A stretch of DNA of 60,000 nucleotides from Diphasiastrum complanatum (Eukaryota > Streptophyta > Lycopodiopsida > Lycopodiales > Lycopodiaceae). A program made the position numbers and the translations under genes. The stretch is taken from positions 12,987,815 through 13,047,814 of the forward strand of contig CM055098.1 of the NCBI GenBank assembly GCA_029204225.1, given 5' to 3'. Shown here in pieces: positions 54,606 through 60,000 of the stretch; position 1 is the first letter of the stretch; each line of letters starts with the position of its first letter. The notes under the pieces are model-generated. The model was not told the origin of the DNA and did no database searches. It saw only the letters and a program-made list of their open reading frames with translations.

Positions 54606-55350
54606 TGTTGGAGGGTTTGCGGATTCCAAGGCAACCCTAACCCTAGTTAATAAGTGAGAGGGATTTGGCACCCTGCGTGTGTAAGTCCAACCCGATGACC
54701 ACGTAGTCATTTGATTGATTAGTTAAAAGTCAATAAAAGGACTTTAGGCCTTTTGCCGGGACTTTTAATGTCGCAGGGCCTAAATGTCAAGTTAGTGAAT
54801 AAAGTTGGGTTTCCCTCCAATTTTGATGATTCCCACACTTTTTTAAATTTGAATAAAAAGAGAGGCAAGACTGGACCAATAGGATTCAGAGGCCAGAGTC
54901 CTCCTCTCTACTATAAAAAGGGACCAACTCGAGTTGCTCCTCATGTTCATTTCCTCGTTTCAATAAAGCAAATTGGTTCTCTTTAAAAATGGATTGATGA
55001 ATGTCCTTGCTCTTCCTCTCTTCTCCTCCATTTCTCATGCTTTTTTGGATTTTGCTAATTGTTGGATTTGATCATTATTGGGATTGCTATTTCTTATGCT
55101 TTTTGTGAGAGAGAAAGGGAGAGAGAGAAGAGTAAGTTTCTATCATTGTTGTTGATTTAGGGTTAATGGATGTAGTGTTAATGCTTAGTGTTAATGGATG
55201 TTAGTGTTAGATCCTCCATTCATGTTGAAATCTGAACTATACTATCGCTCTCATGGGAACGAACCTACGCTTGACAACTAAATCCGTCTCTTTGATGCTA
55301 GATTGACTAGATCTTCGATTCAGGTTAGGCAAGGAAAGAAACCCACTACA
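54606..55350 (+). mobile_element. Gypsy-C 3' LTR
   Basis: About 745 bp from TGTTGGAGGGTTTGC to CCCACTACA. It has a probable TATA box (CTATAAAAAG) near 54912, an AATAAA at about 54961, and a GA-rich run at 55106-55130. The start and end resemble the Gypsy-A LTR (TGTTGGGGG … CACTACA). No matching 5' LTR exists in the window. Confidence 0.8.
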
Positions 55351-56239
55351 GTCACATGACAGTTTTTTAAGTTTTTATTTCTCTAAAACTTTGATTATAT
55401 ATAGTTGCTTTTCTGAAGTAATGAATAGTTTTAGTATTTTGAAAGTTTAAGTGTAAAATCAATTTTAGTCGGATTTTTTACTGGATTATATTTTTACTAA
55501 GGATCGGATTTCCATTGGTTCAGAATTTTTAGACCCGATCCAGGGTTGGAAAATTATCCGAATCTAAGAATAGTAGTTACAACAGTTATGGTATCTACAG
55601 TCGCGAGACTATAAAGAGTTGTTGTACTCTTGATTTTAATAAGGATAGTTTTGGAAGCAAATACTTTGGCACTTATGTGTATGAGTGATTGTGGATATTT
55701 GCTCTTTAAATGATCGAATGTATTTGCTGCTCACTATTTTTCTAGAGTCTGCATAGATATGTAAGCTTTGTCTCTTTCAAGTAAATGATGAATGTTTGGT
55801 AAAGATTGATTGATGGCCTATTGAGATAGTTCAAATCCAAACCATATTGAAGCATACGTCTGAATTGATTCATAACAGTACAATTGTGCTTTCGGTCATA
55901 TTATGAGAAGTAGGATGAGAGGGGTTGTTTGATTCCCCGAATCATTTTGCAACATGCTTAGCTACCGAGTCAGAACTGGAGGAAACATAATCTTGGAACT
56001 TGTGGTTATTCTGGTCGTGTGTGTAGTGACTGTTAGTTGCACAATCCAATTATGGTCATGCATGGCAATGTATGAGAGAGAACCATTATCGATAATCTGT
56101 CAGTATTAGTGAGATCATTGTTTAATATTGAAAAGGCTATACTAGCTGCCTAAATTAAATATCTGTTGATAACCAGTTATATATCTTTTACACAAAATGA
56201 CAATTTCCATCAATGAATGCCTTGAACCGAAAAAATAGA
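55351..56239. other. Unassigned sequence right of Gypsy-C
   Basis: About 890 bp of AT-rich, non-repetitive sequence without a coding frame that I can support. Confidence 0.4.
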
Positions 56240-57080
56240 TTGGATATGTACCCTTGTGAAAAAATTTCAAAGGTGAAGAGCATGTAACTTTGGAGTGTCC
56301 TAAGCCACCAGTTAAAAAGTTACTGGTAAAGTATGTTAAGCCTGAAGCCACTAAGGATTGTGAAACCAAAGGTGAAGTGGTTCAACAAGTCGAACTTTCT
56401 GATGAAGAGACAAATTGGCCAAGCAATATTGACTTTGAAGTATCAAAGGTAAGCACTAGAAGCAAACAAAAACGACAAAATCAAATCCGACCAGCAACAA
56501 AATAGCCTAATAAAAAGATGAAATCTTCAAAGAGAAAGCAAGATTCTAAAGAAAAAGTCAATAAGTCTATTATGTAGGAAGATTTAAAAGATGATCTTGT
56601 TTATGACAAGAATGATAAGAAATATTCTGCTCCAGATATAACGAAAGAAGTAGAACAACTTCTTACTAAGGAGTTAAATAATTCAAAGAAATAAGTTACT
56701 TTTGAAGAACCTTTGGAAGCTACGGTTCCAACAAGACCAAAGACCAAAAAATATTTGTCTTTAGGATCGAGTTATGATATCATTGAAGATCTTGGTAATT
56801 TGAGACCAAGCATAACGTTTAAGCAGCTTTTAGAAGACAATGTCTTCTATCAAAAGCAGCTAAAAGAGTTATTAGTGAGAAGACAAAGGAGGAAACTAAA
56901 ACTACCAGCAGTCAACATTAGTAAGGTCGAAATGGATGATTGAGGAGCCCCAGAGATCGAATTACAGATTAAAGGATGTATTATTTCGAATGTACTAGTT
57001 GATTCGGGATCTGGAGTGAACATCATCACAAAGGAGACTACTCACGAGCTTGGATTAACTCATATCACAATATTATAAAA
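56240..57080 (+). pseudogene. Gypsy-E Gag-protease relic
   Basis: Begins with a damaged knuckle (FKGEEHVTLECPKPPVKKL; the first two Cys are lost), followed by a Lys/Glu-rich linker in one frame broken by TAG or TAA codons at about 56503, 56576 and 56692. LGSSYDIIEDLGNLRPSITF and FKQLLEDNVFYQKQLKELLV lead to a retropepsin, IELQIKGCIISNVLVDSGSG then VNIITKETTHELGL (about 56955-57060), with the normal DSG. It then ends. This is a different gypsy family from Gypsy-A/B/C, judging by the standard knuckle spacing and DSG. Confidence 0.75.
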
Positions 57081-57109
57081 ACTTTTTTTCCTCGTCCATA
57101 TTGAGTACT

Positions 57110-58740
57110 TGATTGGCAAGAAATGATGCTAGTGAGGGAATGTTCAAAGTGGTTGGCCAACCATTTCATATAACTGATTTATATAAATTTGAAAGTGGTG
57201 AGCTAAATTACAACGATTGCAATAATATTTTTCCTGATATCAAAAATGTTTTAAAATACATTATTTGGTTCTATAAAATTAATGATCATCAAGCAAATGA
57301 AAAGTTGATTGTTGTGATGATACTTAATGAATATGAAATCATCAAAGGTCAAAAATTGGAACAGGTGAGTATCACTTTGATGAGCAAAGTATTAGATGAT
57401 CATACATTTAGTGTTTAATCAGAACATCACATATGGTGGATAGCAACATTCCAGGTACTTTTTTATGACGTGTTTTCTATTACATTTTTTTTTTGCAGTA
57501 CATGATTAACTAACTAAGTACACATTACTTGCTCTGTTACAGGTTTTGAAAGAAAATCATGGAGTTCTATCATGGATATTTTCACGTACAAATTATGGAC
57601 AGAGCATGAAAGAACACATGGAGGGTCAAAAACTAACTGTGAAAAATCATGGTAGTTTTCAAATTCAATGGCACCTTGCAAGCGATTTGAAAATGTTGAA
57701 ATGCAGGTATAATATTTCTCATCAGGGAACATCTAAGCATCCATGTATTTACTGCATAAAAGATTGCTATTATATGAATGTGGGACAAACAAACAATGGT
57801 CCAACACAAGAACTAGAAAATCCATTTCTGAAATGTGTTTGCTGATACCCTTAAAATATGTACACATATGCACATTGCATGTTGAGGTACGAATTATTGA
57901 AAAGCTTATTTATCTTCATATTTTATTTGCTTGGAATACAAAAACAGAGTCTTTGGCCAAATCAACTATCACGAGGTTGGAGGAAAGTCTTTCAAAAGCA
58001 GGACTACATAAAGGAAATGTCACAATTGAGAAAAGTGACAGACTGTTAGGAAAATCAGGAAATGTTCCTAATAAGCCATCAATTGGAGGTTCTAAAGCAA
58101 GAAATTTTTTATCCAATCACACTTGGCAAAGATTCTAGTGTGAATTATGGTATTCGGAAAGAAATTGTTTCAACCACACAGGATTCTGTAAACAAAGAAA
58201 GTACACGAATGCAAAAGACACAAGTGTGGAAGAATTTTTACACATGCATAGGTATTATTAGAAAGGAAAACGTATCATCAAAAAGATATCAGTTCTCTAC
58301 AAAAGCATTGCACCACATTTGTCAAATTTGTACGAGATTGTTGGGGAAAAATCTCGTTACACATTACATGGTAATGTTCTATGATTCTTTGATGATTATG
58401 TGTTCTCAATCATTTTTCTTTTAAGATTGTGCAATACTAATTGATATCAATAAATATTTGCAGCACATCTTTCTACACCATGCTACATATTTTGCAAGAG
58501 AGTACAGGAGCTTAAGTATCTGGTCATCTCAAGGAATGGGAAAATCACATTGGCAAGCCAGAGGAGCATTTCATTGAGCTACTAATCATGGTGGACATAA
58601 TTCAAAAAATAGATATTTAGTTCAACTTTTTTCAGTGGTTTTACAGAAGAGCACAATTTAGATACCAAGCTAATAGCTTGTCAAATGTTATGATCTTTCA
58701 TAAGGCATTCAAATTCATAACAAAAGAGAGATCCTTGTAA
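57110..58740 (+). pseudogene. Decayed intron-containing gene, probably transposase-like
   Basis: Three collinear segments. First, 57110-57417 (MARNDASEGMFKVVGQPFHI, DHQANEKLIVVMILNEYEII). Second, about 57542-58370, entered through acceptor CTCTGTTACAG/GTTTTG: IQWHLASDLKMLKCRYNISH, GTSKHPCIYCIKDCYYMN, then after a frameshift IPLKYVHICTLHVEVRIIEK and HKGNVTIEKSDRLLGKSGNV, up to ALHHICQICTRLLGK. Third, from acceptor ATTTGCAG at about 58463: HIFLHHATYFAREYRSLSIW, SSQGMGKSHWQARGAFH, a TGA, ATNHGGHNSKNRYLVQLF, and after one more frameshift QWFYRRAQFRYQANSLSNVM to a TAA at 58738-58740. The HPCIYC, CTLH and GKSHWQAR motifs recall large uncharacterised eukaryotic proteins that I believe are mobile-element derived, from memory only. 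At least two stops or frameshifts inactivate it. Confidence 0.55.
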
Positions 58741-58769
58741 TATAACAATAATCTATTACAAAACATTGT

Positions 58770-59000
58770 TTAATTTTCTTCATCATCCTCTCCAAGATTC
58801 AGGCGGATGGTATTGTCATGAAAGAATAATCTCCTTTCATGTGGATCCAAAAATTCTAAATTTTTTCTTTTGCTCATTACCCAAATAAAGGGCCATTGCA
58901 AATGATCTTTTTGTAGTATCTTTGGGGATATAACCCAATATTTTAATGGCCAAATCCCTCTTAACAAAAACTGTTTTTTATGTTCATCTGGAGTAAGTAT
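58770..59000 (-). CDS. Hypothetical C-terminal exon, convergent to the transposase-like gene
   Basis: A minus-strand frame entered through a possible acceptor TTACTCCAG at about 59001: DEHKKQFLLRGIWPLKYWVI, WPFIWVMSKRKNLEFLDPHE, RRLFFHDNTIRLNLGEDDEE and a stop at 58770. The aromatic-rich middle and acidic tail look protein-like. The stop lies only 30 bp from the stop of the plus-strand gene. I do not recognise it. It could be a second gene of one DNA element or chance. Confidence 0.3.
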   Translation of the reverse strand: MLTPDEHKKQFLLRGIWPLKYWVISPKILQKDHLQWPFIWVMSKRKNLEFLDPHERRLFFHDNTIRLNLGEDDEEN

Positions 59001-59149
59001 TATGCAAAGTAAACAAAGGATCAAGTTATTACAATGGGAATAGGTCGATGAGCTTCTCGGAAGATTTTCACATGCTGGAATTGCAAATCTTTGCTACTCT
59101 AGTTCAAGTAAGTAGAAATCTTTCTAAGTTCAATGATACTGGTCCTTTT

Positions 59150-59520
59150 TATGCTACCTTATCTTGTTAATCAACTAAAAGTTTGATCTATTGGACCACA
59201 ACTATATGCTATTTTGTAAGCTTGGTAAGTCAAGTTATATCATCTGTTGCTAATAATCATTGGAGGTTGCCAAGCGAGATTTATATTATGTCAAGGAAAC
59301 AATGCATTATGGTTTGATATTTAAGTGGAAAAATAATCTACCATTACTAGATGGTTATGCAAATGTTGATTAGAGAAAAAAACATTGAAAATAGGAGATC
59401 TCCACGTGCTATACTTTTGATATTAGAAATGGTTACTTTTTATGGTCAAGTAAAGAACAAGACATGATATTCTTCTTAATTATAAAAGCTAAATAGAAGG
59501 CCCTAAAGTTTTGATATTCA
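59150..59520 (+). pseudogene. Copia RNase H relic
   Basis: Pieces in shifting frames read like the RT end and RNase H of a copia element: LIYWTTTICYFVSLVSQVIS (for LIYLTTTRPDI…), EVAKRDLYYVKETMHYGLIF, LLDGYANVD and STCYTFDIRNGYFLWSSKEQ. It is far more decayed than Copia-1 to -4. No LTR is seen. Confidence 0.65.
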
Positions 59521-60000
59521 TGAAACTATTTAGCTTAGGTAGGCATTTAGTGAGATTGGCATCATGCAAGTATGCAAGTATGTGGCACTAGGGTTTTCAA
59601 TGATATCCAAAGCATCATCCAATCAAGTAAAATCCAATATTTCACCCAAGAACAAAGCATATCAAGATGAAATATACTTTCATTTGAGAAAAACTAGTTT
59701 TTTAAGCGATGTTAGATAAGGAGAATGTGATATAATCATCTATGTCATGAAGCACAAGTTAACTAGAAATTGCCCAACAAAGCTAGTATCCAACTCAATT
59801 TGCCACACAAAAGAGATGATACAACAAAACACAATTATGGATGATTCCTAAAATTGAAACATCTTCACTCTAGCCTCCATAGATGGCGTGCCAAGATTTA
59901 GATTTTTGTTTGCTATTCTCTCTTACACTCGTGTACATAACTTTGGCTTATGTTTCAAACTATGTGATTAAGCTTCTATTGTCCCTCATCAATTAAGATT
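59521..60000. other. Unassigned right end of window
   Basis: AT-rich sequence without a supported coding frame, LTR edge or repeat. Confidence 0.4.

Noticed and set aside
1-60000. tRNA, rRNA or organelle-derived insertions
   Set aside because: I looked for tRNA-like arms, rRNA signatures and recognisable plastid or mitochondrial genes and found none; a tRNAscan-SE or blast run could still find a small piece.

Overview
The window is nuclear DNA from a land plant with a large, repeat-rich genome. The evidence is plant-type LTR retrotransposons of both superfamilies (Ty1/copia and Ty3/gypsy), a fragment of a plant NPF (NRT1/PTR) transporter gene with a spliceable intron, and a block of degenerate TTTAGGG (plant telomere-type) repeats. 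A fern, lycophyte or gymnosperm would fit, but the sequence does not name the species. There is no intact host gene. I found no rRNA, tRNA or CRISPR array.

Layout. 1-6123: Gypsy-A on the minus strand (5' LTR at 5301-6123, primer site, repeat-filled leader, integrase C-half, then an extra coiled-coil ORF running off the left edge). It sits in the leader of an older minus-strand copia LTR remnant (6152 to about 6570). 6575-8230: decayed minus-strand gypsy Gag (Gypsy-D). 8570-16826: Copia-1, with two LTRs and a perfect CCGAG target duplication; its centre is replaced by a gypsy segment (Gypsy-B, about 10526-15727) in the order integrase, leader, gag, protease, RT. 17311-21965: Copia-2, decayed, with tandem repeats in its LTRs. 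22920-23580: NPF gene fragment. 24061-46184: Copia-3, an old copia split by two insertions. The first is a 17.5-kb long-LTR, gag-only element (24774-42294, AAGAC duplication, minus strand), whose left LTR is itself split by Copia-4 (25117-31268, CTTAC duplication, nearly intact and young). The second is a solo LTR (43039-43869, TGAAG duplication). 46610-47530: degenerate telomere-like repeats. 48049-55350: Gypsy-C on the plus strand, without reverse transcriptase but with gag, protease, integrase, the same extra coiled-coil ORF and a 3' LTR. 56240-57075: another gypsy gag-protease relic. 57110-58740: a decayed intron-containing gene that looks transposase-like. 59150-59520: a copia RNase H relic.

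The most interesting signals are: (1) an extra ORF between integrase and 3' LTR, shared by Gypsy-A and Gypsy-C, with a recognisable N-terminal region, a coiled coil and a conserved C-terminal domain; (2) a Gag in the same gypsy family with four zinc-knuckle-like motifs in two pairs, mostly of the unusual spacing CX2CX3HX4C; (3) short inverted motifs (type GAACTCTCGCAGA and its reverse complement) filling the untranslated parts of these gypsy elements; (4) a CACACGTGTG-type palindrome about 160-175 bp downstream of the TATA box in three different copia LTR families, which may be an RNA dimerisation site or a G-box; (5) the Copia-1/Gypsy-B chimera, apparently flanked by one target duplication.

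Most coding regions carry stops and frameshifts. Copia-4 is the exception: only two single-site frame breaks and about 1% difference between its LTRs. All family names rest on motif reading by eye; no database search was possible.
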